This document shows positions 1-8,437 of a DNA stretch of 64,000 nt, piece after piece (the first letter of the stretch is position 1; the number at the start of each line of letters is the position of its first letter). This DNA is from Yoonia vestfoldensis DSM 16212 (GTDB lineage: Bacteria > Pseudomonadota > Alphaproteobacteria > Rhodobacterales > Rhodobacteraceae), in NCBI RefSeq assembly GCF_000382265.1, contig NZ_KB907976.1:124001-188000 (forward strand), read 5' to 3'. The notes beneath the pieces are model-generated. The model saw only the letters and a program-made list of their open reading frames with translations, did not search any database and had not been told where the DNA came from. Both the position numbers and the translations under genes were made by a program.

Positions 1-1
1 C

Positions 2-64
2 GAACGCTGGTTTGGCAAACGGCCAGAGGTTGACGACAAACTGCGCCGCGCTGTCTTGTCATGA
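2..64 (+). CDS. aroE: Shikimate dehydrogenase, C-terminal end (partial)
   Basis: Only the last 20 codons are inside the window. They read ERWFGKRPEVDDKLRRAVLS and stop at a TGA that overlaps the ATG of coaE (ATGA). The pattern of an aromatic-WFG-x-RPxV followed by a short helix is the usual C-terminus of alphaproteobacterial AroE, which reduces 3-dehydroshikimate. An aroE-coaE-dnaQ order is common in this order of bacteria. The identification rests on a short tail and on context. Confidence 0.55.
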   Translation, partial: ERWFGKRPEVDDKLRRAVLS

Positions 65-639
65 CGCATTATCTGGGCCTGACCGGGTCGATCGGTATGG
101 GCAAATCCACGACCGCCCAAATGTTCCGCGATGCGGGCGTGCCGGTCTGGGATGCCGATGCCGTGGTGCATCGGCTTTATGCCCAAGGTGGCGCTGCCGT
201 CCCCGCGCTGCGCCTCGTCTATCCAGATGCCATCGTTGATGGCGCCGTGTCACGCGACAAATTGAAGGACATCATCGCCGCTGATCCGACCGCCTTGGGC
301 AAGATAGAACAGATCGTGCACCCGCTGGTGGCGGCCGACCGGCAGGCTTTTATCGCGGATCATTTAGTGCCCCTTCTGGTTTTTGACATTCCGCTCTTGT
401 TCGAAACGGGGGCGGACGACTGGCTTTCATCCGTTCTTGTCGTCACTGCGCCCGCGGATGTCCAGCGCAACCGTGTCCTTGCCCGGCCCGGCATGACGTC
501 TCCGCACCTCGACCAGATCCTGCAACGCCAGATCCCCGACGCCGAAAAACGGGCCCGCGCCGATTATCTGATCGAGACGCTGACGCTGGACGACACCCGC
601 GCCGCCGTGCAAGAACTGATCACAAAGCTGACGGGGTAA
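61..639 (+). CDS. coaE: Dephospho-CoA kinase
   Basis: CoaE phosphorylates the 3'-hydroxyl of dephospho-CoA, the last step of coenzyme A synthesis in the cytoplasm. The 192-aa protein opens with a P-loop (GLTGSIGMGKST, residues about 6-17). It has the family's DAD motif (WDADAVVH, about residue 30) and a DIPLLFE segment near residue 108. Its length is typical. The start ATG overlaps the preceding stop codon, and dnaQ begins 3 bp after its stop, so the three genes are probably co-transcribed. Confidence 0.95.
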   Translation: MTHYLGLTGSIGMGKSTTAQMFRDAGVPVWDADAVVHRLYAQGGAAVPALRLVYPDAIVDGAVSRDKLKDIIAADPTALGKIEQIVHPLVAADRQAFIADHLVPLLVFDIPLLFETGADDWLSSVLVVTAPADVQRNRVLARPGMTSPHLDQILQRQIPDAEKRARADYLIETLTLDDTRAAVQELITKLTG

Positions 640-642
640 GAC

Positions 643-1329
643 ATGCGCGAAATCGTTCTGGACACCGAAACCACCGGCTTTGAACCCGGCGAAGGCGACC
701 GGATCGTCGAAATCGGTGCGGTTGAACTGATCCGCCATGTGCCGACGGGCCGCACCTATCACCAATACATCAACCCCCAGCGCAGCATGCCTGCCGAAGC
801 CTTTGCCGTTCACGGCTTGGGTGATGACTTTCTGGCCGACAAACCGCTGTTCAAGGATATCGCCGACGATTTTCTGGCCTTCATCGGTGATGCAAAGCTG
901 GTGATTCACAATGCCGCGTTCGACATGAAATTCCTGAATGCCGAACTCGGCTGGCTGTACAAATCTGCCCTGCCGATGGATCGCGCGGTTGATACGCTGG
1001 CCATCGCACGGCGCAAATTTCCCGGCTCTCCGGCCTCTCTCGACGCGCTTTGCCGTCGCTTTGGTATCGACAATTCGTCACGCACCTTGCACGGCGCGCT
1101 GCTCGATAGTGAAATTCTGGCAGAAGTCTATCTGGAGCTGATCGGCGGTCGTCAGCCCGATTTCGCGCTGGCCCAAGGCGGCGCAGGCAGCACGAAACAG
1201 GACGGCACGGCATGGCGCGCCGGGCCGCGCCCTGTGCCGTTGGCACCACGCATCACACCCGAAGAAACCGCCGCCCATACAGCCTTTGTCGAGGCGATGG
1301 GCGACGCGGCGCTTTGGAAACGTGGCTAG
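643..1329 (+). CDS. dnaQ: DNA polymerase III epsilon subunit (3'-5' proofreading exonuclease)
   Basis: This is the proofreading subunit of the replicative polymerase core. The 228-aa protein shows the DnaQ exonuclease motifs in order: Exo I with the metal-binding DTETTG near residue 7, the HVHGL-like [10 protein letters not shown] segment, Exo [15 protein letters not shown], and Exo [20 protein letters not shown]. It follows coaE by 3 bp. Its TAG stop and the TAG stop of the convergent secB share a CTAG palindrome, so the two genes are packed end to end. Confidence 0.95.
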   Translation: MREIVLDTETTGFEPGEGDRIVEIGAVELIRHVPTGRTYHQYINPQRSMPAEAFAVHGLGDDFLADKPLFKDIADDFLAFIGDAKLVIHNAAFDMKFLNAELGWLYKSALPMDRAVDTLAIARRKFPGSPASLDALCRRFGIDNSSRTLHGALLDSEILAEVYLELIGGRQPDFALAQGGAGSTKQDGTAWRAGPRPVPLAPRITPEETAAHTAFVEAMGDAALWKRG

Positions 1330-1832
1330 TTGACGACTTTCTTGTCAGCCTCGGCACGACGTGCCAATTCAGCACGGTAAAGTGCAAGAAAATCAATCGT
1401 CTCAAGGTTCAGCGCGGGGAAACCGCCGTCACGTGTGACGTCGCTGACGATCCTGCGCAGGAACGGGAAGGTGATGCGCGGGCATTCGATCAGCAGATAT
1501 GGGTGCATCTGTTCTTCGGGGACGCCTTCGACGTGGAACACGCCGGCATATTCGATTTCCAGCACGAAGAGGGGTTCGCCTGCCGTCTTGGTCTTGCTGG
1601 TGATGTTCAGCTTGGTGATCACCTCGAACTGCTGGTCCGCCGTGCGTTTGCGGGCGTCCAGATTGACCTGCACCTGAATTTCCGGCTGCGCGTCACCCTT
1701 CACGCCCTTCTGGGCCAGGATGTTTTCGAACGACATGTCGCGGATATACTGCGCCAGAACGCGGCTGGTGATCTGTTGCTGTTGCGGTGCGGCACCTGTG
1801 GTTGGGGCGGCGTTATCGGGTGTATCAGTCAT
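1326..1832 (-). CDS. secB: Protein-export chaperone SecB
   Basis: SecB keeps preproteins unfolded and hands them to SecA. The 168-aa acidic protein has an Ala/Gln-rich leader of about 20 residues. The SecB core follows ([12 protein letters not shown], then [34 protein letters not shown] and the [15 protein letters not shown] region, here [12 protein letters not shown]). Proximity to dnaQ, fxsA and the Tim44-like gene is the usual alphaproteobacterial arrangement. Confidence 0.95.
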   Translation of the reverse strand: MTDTPDNAAPTTGAAPQQQQITSRVLAQYIRDMSFENILAQKGVKGDAQPEIQVQVNLDARKRTADQQFEVITKLNITSKTKTAGEPLFVLEIEYAGVFHVEGVPEEQMHPYLLIECPRITFPFLRRIVSDVTRDGGFPALNLETIDFLALYRAELARRAEADKKVVN

Positions 1833-1890
1833 GAAAACCTGCTGTGGTTGCTATTTGGTTGCCTGTTCCTAGCAGCCCACGTCCGCAGGC

Positions 1891-2370
1891 TCAATGCCGG
1901 GTCCATTTGGACGGTGGATGTGTCGGGCGTTTCTCGGGTGATATCTCCTCGAACTCGCCATCGATGACCGTGTCGGCGGGGCGCCGGGGTTCTGTTGGAT
2001 CTTGACGGGCCTCGAACTTAGCAAACCGCACACGCGCCTTGATCCAGAGAAAGGCTGCGCGCCGTACAGCGGGCACAAGCAGTGAAAGACCCACCGCATC
2101 CGTGAAAAAACCGGGCGTTAACAACAAGGCCCCCGCGAAAAGGATCATTGCCCCGTTCGCCAAGGGTTCGGTCGGGTCCTTCAGATCCGAAAACGAGCGT
2201 TGCAGCTTACCAAGCTCGTGCAGGCCCTGATGCCGGACCAGATACGATCCGGCCAATGCCGTGGCCAGCACGATCAGCAAGGTCCACCAGACCCCGATCA
2301 GGCCGCCGACCTGAATGAAGAGCGCGATTTCAATCATCGGCACAGCGATGAATGCAAACAAAAGCCACAT
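1891..2370 (-). CDS. fxsA: FxsA family membrane protein
   Basis: A 159-aa small inner-membrane protein of the FxsA family. The E. coli member suppresses exclusion of phage T7 by F plasmids; its normal role is not settled. Two to three hydrophobic segments fill the first 90 residues (LLFAFIAVPMIEIALFIQVG and the TLLIVLATALAGSYLVR stretch), followed by the conserved GALLLTPGFFTDAVGLSLLVPAVR region. The C-terminus is polar and Arg/Pro-rich. It is divergent from the Tim44-like gene. Confidence 0.85.
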   Translation of the reverse strand: MWLLFAFIAVPMIEIALFIQVGGLIGVWWTLLIVLATALAGSYLVRHQGLHELGKLQRSFSDLKDPTEPLANGAMILFAGALLLTPGFFTDAVGLSLLVPAVRRAAFLWIKARVRFAKFEARQDPTEPRRPADTVIDGEFEEISPEKRPTHPPSKWTRH

Positions 2371-2482
2371 GGCGTGGGCCTTTCATAACTTGTTGGTGGG
2401 CACGGTGGACTTGACCGGACCCGTGACCTACATAAGAAACCAAAGGGCATGTTTCCATGCCTTGTTCTGACACGAGGTCCTG

Positions 2483-3142
2483 ATGAACTCTCCGATTATC
2501 CAGCTTTTGGTGCTTGCGGGCATCGCTGTTTTCCTGATCCTGCGCTTGCGTGGCGTTCTGGGCACGCGCGAAGGTTTTGAAAAACCTGCCGTGACACGGC
2601 AGGAAACGACCACACGCCGCAAGCCTGATTTCGATGTGATCGAAGGCGGGCCCGATCTCGACATCACGGATCACGTCGAAGAAAGCTCGGCTGCGGCCAA
2701 GGCACTTGCCGCGATGAAGCGGGTCGACCCCGATTTCAATGTCAGCGAATTTCTGGGTGGCGCGCGGGGTGCCTATGAAATGATCCTGATGGCGTTCGAG
2801 AACAGCGATCTGGACAGTATCGTGCCGTTCATTTCGCAGGACGTCTACGAAGCTTTCGCCAGCGTCGTTGATGAACGCCAGCGCCAGGGTCTGACCGTCA
2901 CCGCAAACTTTATCGGTATCAGCGACATGACGCTCGCCCACGCGGAATTTGACGAGATGACCAAGGAAGGCGAGGTTTCCGTCCGCTTCAAAAGCGAGAT
3001 GACATCTGTGGTCCGCAATGCCGAAGGCGAAGTCGTCGAAGGCAGCGAGAAAGAAATCAAGCGGCTCAAGGATACGTGGACCTTTGCGCGCAAGATGGAT
3101 GGCGGTGATCCGAACTGGAAACTGGTCGCCACGGGCGAATGA
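2483..3142 (+). CDS. Tim44/TimA-type membrane-anchored adaptor protein
   Basis: The 219-aa protein has one N-terminal membrane span (residues about 5-22, LLVLAGIAVFLILRLRGVLG), a variable charged linker, and a C-terminal Tim44-like domain from about residue 75 (FLGGARGAYEMILMAFENSD, then VVDERQRQGLTVTANFIGI). In mitochondria Tim44 tethers Hsp70 to the import pore. The role of the bacterial proteins is less clear, but a secB and fxsA neighbourhood suggests envelope protein traffic. The ATG at 3139 inside its stop would start a different, short frame. Confidence 0.82.
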   Translation: MNSPIIQLLVLAGIAVFLILRLRGVLGTREGFEKPAVTRQETTTRRKPDFDVIEGGPDLDITDHVEESSAAAKALAAMKRVDPDFNVSEFLGGARGAYEMILMAFENSDLDSIVPFISQDVYEAFASVVDERQRQGLTVTANFIGISDMTLAHAEFDEMTKEGEVSVRFKSEMTSVVRNAEGEVVEGSEKEIKRLKDTWTFARKMDGGDPNWKLVATGE

Positions 3143-3187
3143 TCCGGCGGCAGCTGTTGGCAGCCTATCGGAAAAACAGGCAGCACG

Positions 3188-4147
3188 ATGGCCAATGCGG
3201 CATATCAGATTTGTAGTTTCAATGACTTGAACGGATGGGCGGCCGATAATCATCGCGCCGCCCTTGACGTTTTCTGCAAGACAACCGACCGCATCACCGA
3301 CCCTTGGTGGCAGGCCGCTTGCCATCTGGCGCCAACCAGCACCGACCCACGCGGTTTTTTCGAATTGTATTTCCGCCCTGTGATGATCACCGATGGCGCG
3401 CCCATGCTATTCACCGGCTATTATGAGCCTGAAATCGTGGGTGCGCGCGTGCCTGATGACAGGTTCCGCTATCCTGTTCACGCCGTGCCGCCGGATCTGC
3501 CCACAGGGGCGACACGTCGCCAGATCGCGGAAGATGACCTTGCCAAGGGCCACGAGATCGCATGGCTTGCCGATCCGGTCGATGCGTTTTTCCTGCAGGT
3601 GCAAGGGTCGGGGCGCATCCGTCTGCCGGACGGGTCCGTCCTGCGCTTGGGTTTCGCGGCCAAAAACGGGCTGCCCTATACGTCGGTCGGCAAGGAACTG
3701 GTCGCGCGCGGTGTTGTGTCGCCGGACAGGGTATCGGCTGCCTTCATCCGGGATTGGGTCAGCCAGAACCCTGTTGCCGGGCGCAATCTGCTGTGGATGA
3801 ACGAAAGCTATGTGTTCTTTCGCGAACTGACCCATCTGGCGGATGATGATGGCCCTGTTGGCGCGATGAAACGCGCTGTCACGGCAGGGCGGACGATTGC
3901 GGTTGATCCCGATCATGTGCCGCTGGGCGCGCCGGTCTGGATCGAAAAGGACGCGCCCGACCCGATCACGCGGCTGATGGTCGCGCAGGATACAGGATCA
4001 GCGATCAAGGGTGCGCAGCGCGCGGATATTTTCTTCGGGACGGGTGATGCGGCAGGCGCTATTGCGGGCGGCGTGAAACATGGTGGCCGGATGATCGTGC
4101 TGCTCCCAATCGCGGTTGCGGACCGCATGGTCGCGGGGGTTATCTGA
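3188..4147 (+). CDS. mltA: MltA-type murein lytic transglycosylase
   Basis: This family cleaves the glycan strand of peptidoglycan to 1,6-anhydro-MurNAc products. The 319-aa protein has the MltA domain (FTGYYEPEIVGARVPDDRFRYP near residue 78, then the VDAFFLQVQGSGRIRLPDG segment). It ends in the 3D domain with its acidic residues (VAQDTGSAIKGAQRADIFFG and GGVKHGGRMIVLLP). No signal peptide or lipobox is visible at this start, and no start codon lies upstream in this frame before the stop at 3140, although the enzyme should act in the periplasm. It overlaps the smr gene by one base. Confidence 0.85.
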   Translation: MANAAYQICSFNDLNGWAADNHRAALDVFCKTTDRITDPWWQAACHLAPTSTDPRGFFELYFRPVMITDGAPMLFTGYYEPEIVGARVPDDRFRYPVHAVPPDLPTGATRRQIAEDDLAKGHEIAWLADPVDAFFLQVQGSGRIRLPDGSVLRLGFAAKNGLPYTSVGKELVARGVVSPDRVSAAFIRDWVSQNPVAGRNLLWMNESYVFFRELTHLADDDGPVGAMKRAVTAGRTIAVDPDHVPLGAPVWIEKDAPDPITRLMVAQDTGSAIKGAQRADIFFGTGDAAGAIAGGVKHGGRMIVLLPIAVADRMVAGVI

Positions 4148-4731
4148 TGCGCAAGCCACGCCATCTGTCCCCCGAAGAACGCGCGCTGTGGGATCGCGTC
4201 AAGGGCACGACCAAGCCGATGTCCCCCGAGGCAAAACCCGACCCCGCCCCGCTATCACCCGTGCACAAGAAGACCGTCGCGCCGCGCGACCCCTTGCCCG
4301 ATTTTCGCGTTGGTCAAAAGGCCAATGCGCACCGGCCCAACGACCTGCTGCCCAGCATCACGCACCGCTTGGCCAATGCGCCCGTCAACATGGATAACAA
4401 ATCTTTTGGCAAGATGAAGCGCGGCAAGCTGGTACCAGAGGCGCGGATCGACCTGCACGGGATGACGATGGCCGAGGCGCATCCCGAATTGCTGGCCTTC
4501 ATCCTTGGGTCGCAGGCGATCGGGCGCAGGCTGGTTCTGGTCATCACCGGCAAAGGCAAGGACCGCGACGATGGCGGCCCGATCCCCACCCGCAACGGCG
4601 TATTGCGCCATCAGGTGCCACAATGGATGGCCATGCCGCCCTTGGCGCAGGCGATCCTGCAAGTCACACCCGCGCATCTGAAACACGGCGGGCACGGGGC
4701 CTATTACGTCTATTTACGCCGCAGGCGTTAG
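4147..4731 (+). CDS. Smr/MutS2 domain protein
   Basis: The 194-aa protein has a basic, Pro-rich N-terminal half. A C-terminal Smr domain starts at about residue 97 with the signature ARIDLHGMT, then VLVITGKGK, a GVLRHQVPQWM segment, and HGGHGAYYVYLRRRR at the end. Smr domains are nucleic-acid nucleases or nicking modules; the target of this protein is not predictable. It follows mltA directly and overlaps the convergent MFS gene tail to tail by 18 bp. Confidence 0.88.
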   Translation: MRKPRHLSPEERALWDRVKGTTKPMSPEAKPDPAPLSPVHKKTVAPRDPLPDFRVGQKANAHRPNDLLPSITHRLANAPVNMDNKSFGKMKRGKLVPEARIDLHGMTMAEAHPELLAFILGSQAIGRRLVLVITGKGKDRDDGGPIPTRNGVLRHQVPQWMAMPPLAQAILQVTPAHLKHGGHGAYYVYLRRRR

Positions 4732-5949
4732 CGCGATCCGCGCCTGTCTGACTGGCACGATCATGATAAGCGAGGCAAAAGCGAACAGCGCGGCATAGCC
4801 CAATTGCTGCACCTCGAACCCGACGCCCGCGTCGATCAGCCAGCCACTGAACCCCGGCCCGATGGCGGAGCCAAGCACCATCAGCGCCGTCGCCACCGAT
4901 TTGATCGCCCCGATATGCCGCGTGCCGTAAAGCTCTGCCCAGCAGGCGTTCAGGATCGTCGCCTGCCCGCCGCCCGCCAGCCCCATCAGGATGATAGCAA
5001 TCGCCGTCCACCAAAGCGAGGGCGCATACCAATGCAGCACGAAGGCCACGACCAGCGGCAACAGGTAGATTGGCAACAGCCGCACTGCGCCGAACCTGTC
5101 GACGGCCCAGCCATAGACGATGGTGGAAAACAGCAGCGCGGCCGTGCCCAGCGGAAAGACCGCGACCAGTGACAGGTGCGACCAGCCCTTGATTTCTGCG
5201 AAATGGGCCTGATGGAACCAGAACGCGGTGCCGAAACCGGAAAACGACATGACCGCAGGCACAAGTACCCAGAACAACGGATGGCGCAGCGCCTCGGCTC
5301 GGGTCCAGTAGCGGCCGTCCATGCCGGTGGACTGGTTGCTTTCCGCCACGGATTGCGGCGTGCGTTCCAGACGGAGAAGACGGAACAGCACCGCACTTGC
5401 CAGCACGCAGAACACGGCACTGCCGACGAACAGCATCCGCCAGTCGATAAAGGATTTCAGCCAGACCATCGTCAGCGGCAATGTCGCTTCGCCCAGCATG
5501 AAGCCGAACGCGGCGATAGCCAGAGCCCGCCCGCGTGTGGCGACGAACCAGCGCGCCATCGACACGACGGCCACATGGCTGGTCATGCCCTGTCCGGTGA
5601 ACCGCAGTGCGAAGATGACGAAAGGCAACAGCGCCACCGCCGGATTGAACGCCATCGCCAGACAAGCCAGCGCCAGCATCCAGACCACGACGATACCAAG
5701 GCTGCGCACGCGAAAACGGTCGGCCAACCCACCTGCGAACACCATCAGCAAGGCCGAAGCCCCGGTGCCGACCATATAGATCAGGCCCCATTCGCCGTTG
5801 GTCAGGCCGTAATCGGCCCGGATTTCACCTCCGAAGATCGAGATGAAAAAGGTCTGCCCGAAGCTGGACAGAAACGACAACAGCGCACCCGTCGCAAGGA
5901 AGGGCGCGTTGTCTCCGATAAAGGTCAGGTAGCTGCGCAAACCGGTCAT
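4714..5949 (-). CDS. Major facilitator superfamily transporter
   Basis: The 411-aa protein has about 12 hydrophobic segments in two halves, typical of a 12-TM MFS permease. Loop motifs include GGLADRFRVRSLGIVVV (MFS motif A-like, about residue 75) and GWAVDRFGAVRLLPIYLLPL in the second half. It resembles putative exporters and monocarboxylate-type transporters, but the substrate cannot be told. It stands alone on the minus strand between smr and the AT-rich cassette. Confidence 0.85.
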   Translation of the reverse strand: MTGLRSYLTFIGDNAPFLATGALLSFLSSFGQTFFISIFGGEIRADYGLTNGEWGLIYMVGTGASALLMVFAGGLADRFRVRSLGIVVVWMLALACLAMAFNPAVALLPFVIFALRFTGQGMTSHVAVVSMARWFVATRGRALAIAAFGFMLGEATLPLTMVWLKSFIDWRMLFVGSAVFCVLASAVLFRLLRLERTPQSVAESNQSTGMDGRYWTRAEALRHPLFWVLVPAVMSFSGFGTAFWFHQAHFAEIKGWSHLSLVAVFPLGTAALLFSTIVYGWAVDRFGAVRLLPIYLLPLVVAFVLHWYAPSLWWTAIAIILMGLAGGGQATILNACWAELYGTRHIGAIKSVATALMVLGSAIGPGFSGWLIDAGVGFEVQQLGYAALFAFASLIMIVPVRQARIALTPAA

Positions 5950-6008
5950 GCCGTAGTCATGATCCGGTTAAGTGGAAGTTAAAAGTATACACCAAACAAA
6001 ATCAAAAA

Positions 6009-6914
6009 TTAGTCTGCGGAAACATTCCAACTCGCGCCTGACGAATTTTCGATAAACTTGATAGTCTTCACACGAGCGAACGATGCCACATAGGAATGAT
6101 GAACCGACAAAACCAACTCCTGCAGCTTTTGGTCATCTTCAAGTCCAACAATGTTTAGTCCAATGTCTGAGCATTTTCTCCGTAGAAAATGGTGACCATG
6201 CTCGGTGGTTTCTTTGAAGCTCATCAAGTGAGCTATAGTCGCTGCAGCCTTTGCGTTAGAATCTTCTTCACCGGCGAACATATTCTCGGCGAGCCAAGTC
6301 ATTACCATTTGCTTGGTTCCCTCGATTGCTCTTTCGCAATTTGAGATGAAAGCTGGAGGAAACTGTCTGAACACTTCCTGCCAAACGATTTGACGCAAGG
6401 GATCTGCCCTAACTTCTTCTAAAGCGGTCTTTATTTCTTCAATAACACCCATCGCAGGTACGCCGCGAACTTGTGGGTCAGTAGGGCCTAAGCTTGAATG
6501 CTTCCCCATGATGATAGTCTTGCTAGCACAAGCAATCATCGTGCCCGCCGAGAATGCACAGTGCGGAACAATGACACGAATATCTTTGCCGAACATGCTG
6601 TACAGGTATTCTACAAGTGCTCGGGTTGCTTCGATACTTCCACCGGGAGTCTGGATAAGAAGATCAAGGCCGCGGCTGCGATCCAAGTTATGGATTACAG
6701 CCATAAAGCCATTCATGTCAAAATCATCAATAGATGACGATGGATGTGGGGGTTGCTGCAGATAACCGGAGTAGTAAGCGATCACGGGTCGCCCAACATG
6801 GTCCGATAGCTTGCTAAGATAGCTGGACCGAAGCTTGTCACAGACTTCGACTATATCTTCTCAGTTAAGCTCTCTGCTTTGAATTTCCCGATCTATCTCG
6901 TTCCATGTAGGCAT
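6009..6914 (-). pseudogene. SDH_sah-family Clp/SppA-like serine proteinase, interrupted by in-frame TGA
   Basis: From 6785 (GTG) down to 6009 an open 258-aa frame reads as a serine-dehydrogenase-proteinase-type (ClpP/SppA fold) protein. It has LLIQTPGGSIEATRALVEYL, the likely catalytic serine in HCAFSAGTMIACAS, and GKHSSLGPTDPQVRG. The same frame keeps family-like sequence further upstream: an ATG at 6914 starts MPTWNEIDREIQSRELN, then a TGA at 6861-6863, then EDIVEVCDKLRSSYLSKLSD running into the ORF. No start codon lies between the TGA and the GTG at 6785. The gene is therefore probably broken at codon 18, or expressed in shortened form from the GTG. Base composition is clearly AT-richer than its neighbours, suggesting transfer. 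Confidence 0.6.
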
Positions 6915-7071
6915 CTTTGGTGATTGAACTCGATCTAACTGTGATTGGCGTGAACTGACCATACATCGAAAAATTGACTTCGTGGAAGCTCACATTTTCA
7001 GTGCGCAATGCAGCACCCTCATTGCGCCTTAGCAAACCAGACTGGTTGAGCCTGTTGATTAGATCTGACAT
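6865..7071 (-). CDS. Small hypothetical protein upstream of the SDH_sah gene (68 aa)
   Basis: This 68-aa ORF (MSDLINRLNQSGLL..., ending RSGNSKQRA) starts at an ATG preceded by a very good Shine-Dalgarno (AGGAG, 7 bases upstream) and a promoter-like sequence at 7096-7124. Its 3' part overlaps the ATG at 6914 of the proteinase gene in another frame, an arrangement suited to translational coupling. No domain was recognised. The sequence is polar, with no signal peptide or membrane segment. It shares the AT-rich composition of the cassette. A start further upstream would run into hslU and is unlikely. Confidence 0.5.
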   Translation of the reverse strand: MSDLINRLNQSGLLRRNEGAALRTENVSFHEVNFSMYGQFTPITVRSSSITKDAYMERDRSGNSKQRA

Positions 7072-7095
7072 CGAATCACTCCTACACGATGAGTC

Positions 7096-7124
7096 ATAAT
7101 CACACACTTGAGTCAACCTAACAA
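7096..7124 (-). promoter_or_regulatory. Putative sigma-70 type promoter of the AT-rich cassette
   Basis: On the minus strand a -35 TTGTTA (7124-7119) is followed, 17 bases later, by -10 GATTAT (7101-7096) with a TGTG just before it. The predicted start is about 20 bases ahead of the small ORF at 7071. This is pattern matching only. Confidence 0.35.
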
Positions 7125-7138
7125 GCACCAACCGAAGA

Positions 7139-8437
7139 TCACAGCACGTAGCGGCTGACATCCACCGAGCGGGACAATTCTCCCAGATGCTTTTCCACGA
7201 AATCAGCATCGACGGCGATTTCCTCGCCGCCACGGTCGGGCGCGTTGAAGGACAGATCCTCGAACACCCGTTCCATTACGGTATAAAGCCTGCGGGCGCC
7301 GATGTTTTCCACCGCTTCGTTCACGTCGGCGGCGATCTTGGCCAATGCCTTGATCCCGTCCTCGGTGAAGGTGACGGTTACCTGTTCCGTCTGCATCAGC
7401 GCGGAATATTGCAGCGTCAGCGCGTTATCGGTTTCGGTCAGGATGCGGACAAAGTCGCCTTCGTTCAGGGCGCGCAGTTCCACCCGGATCGGCAGACGCC
7501 CCTGCAATTCGGGCAACAGGTCGGACGGTTTGGCGACGTGGAACGCACCGGAGGCGATGAACAGGATATGGTCGGTCTTGATCGGCCCGTGTTTGGTGGA
7601 CACGGTCGTGCCTTCGATCAGGGGCAGCAGGTCGCGCTGCACGCCTTCGCGCGACACATCGGCACCGCGCGCGTCGGCACGGGCGCAGACCTTGTCGATC
7701 TCGTCCAGAAACACGATGCCGGATTGTTCCACCGCTTCCAATGCGGCCTTGGTGACGGTTTCATCGTCCAAGAGCTTGTCCGCCTCGTCCGCGATCAACG
7801 CATCATAGCTTTCGGAAACCGTCATGCGTTTTTTGACCGTGCGCCCGCCCATCGCCTTGCCGAACAGATCGCCGAGATTCATCATGCCGCCCTGTTGTCC
7901 GGGGATTTCAAAGCCGCCCATCGGGTTGGAAGTGTCGGTCAGTTCCAATTCGATGATCGTGTCGTCCAGTTCACCTGATTTCAGCTTGCGGCGGAACATC
8001 TCGCGCGTGGCTTCGCGGGCGTCCGTGCCGGCGACCGCGGTGATGACGCGTTCCTCGGCGGCTTCGCGGGCCTTGGTGCGCACGTCCTCGCGCATATGTT
8101 CGCGGGTATCCAGAATGGCGGTATCCATCAGATCGCGGATGATCTGTTCCACGTCGCGGCCGACATAGCCGACCTCGGTAAACTTCGTCGCTTCGACCTT
8201 GATGAAGGGCGCGCGCGCCAGTTTCGCCAAGCGGCGCGAAATTTCGGTTTTGCCCACGCCGGTGGGCCCGATCATCAGGATATTCTTGGGATACACCTCG
8301 TCGCGCAGGTCGTCGCCCAGCTGCTTGCGCCGCCAGCGGTTGCGCAGGGCGACGGCGACGGCGCGCTTGGCCTCGGCCTGTCCGATGATGAAACGGTCGA
8401 GTTCGGAGACGATTTCGCGGGGGGTCAGGTCTGTCAT
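7139..8437 (-). CDS. hslU: ATP-dependent protease ATPase subunit HslU
   Basis: HslU (ClpY) is the AAA+ unfoldase that feeds substrates into the HslV peptidase. The 432-aa protein shows the ATP-binding [21 protein letters not shown] start, Walker [19 protein letters not shown] (about residues 54-71), Walker [11 protein letters not shown], the sensor region [14 protein letters not shown], and the family C-terminus ending RYVL. It is the last gene of hslV-membrane protein-hslU, and its ATG overlaps the stop of the gene before it by 4 bp. Confidence 0.97.
   Translation of the reverse strand: MTDLTPREIVSELDRFIIGQAEAKRAVAVALRNRWRRKQLGDDLRDEVYPKNILMIGPTGVGKTEISRRLAKLARAPFIKVEATKFTEVGYVGRDVEQIIRDLMDTAILDTREHMREDVRTKAREAAEERVITAVAGTDAREATREMFRRKLKSGELDDTIIELELTDTSNPMGGFEIPGQQGGMMNLGDLFGKAMGGRTVKKRMTVSESYDALIADEADKLLDDETVTKAALEAVEQSGIVFLDEIDKVCARADARGADVSREGVQRDLLPLIEGTTVSTKHGPIKTDHILFIASGAFHVAKPSDLLPELQGRLPIRVELRALNEGDFVRILTETDNALTLQYSALMQTEQVTVTFTEDGIKALAKIAADVNEAVENIGARRLYTVMERVFEDLSFNAPDRGGEEIAVDADFVEKHLGELSRSVDVSRYVL

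Noticed and set aside
6861-6863. TGA as a selenocysteine codon in the SDH_sah gene
   Set aside because: No SECIS-like hairpin was noted, the position is in a variable N-terminal region, and the family has no selenocysteine.
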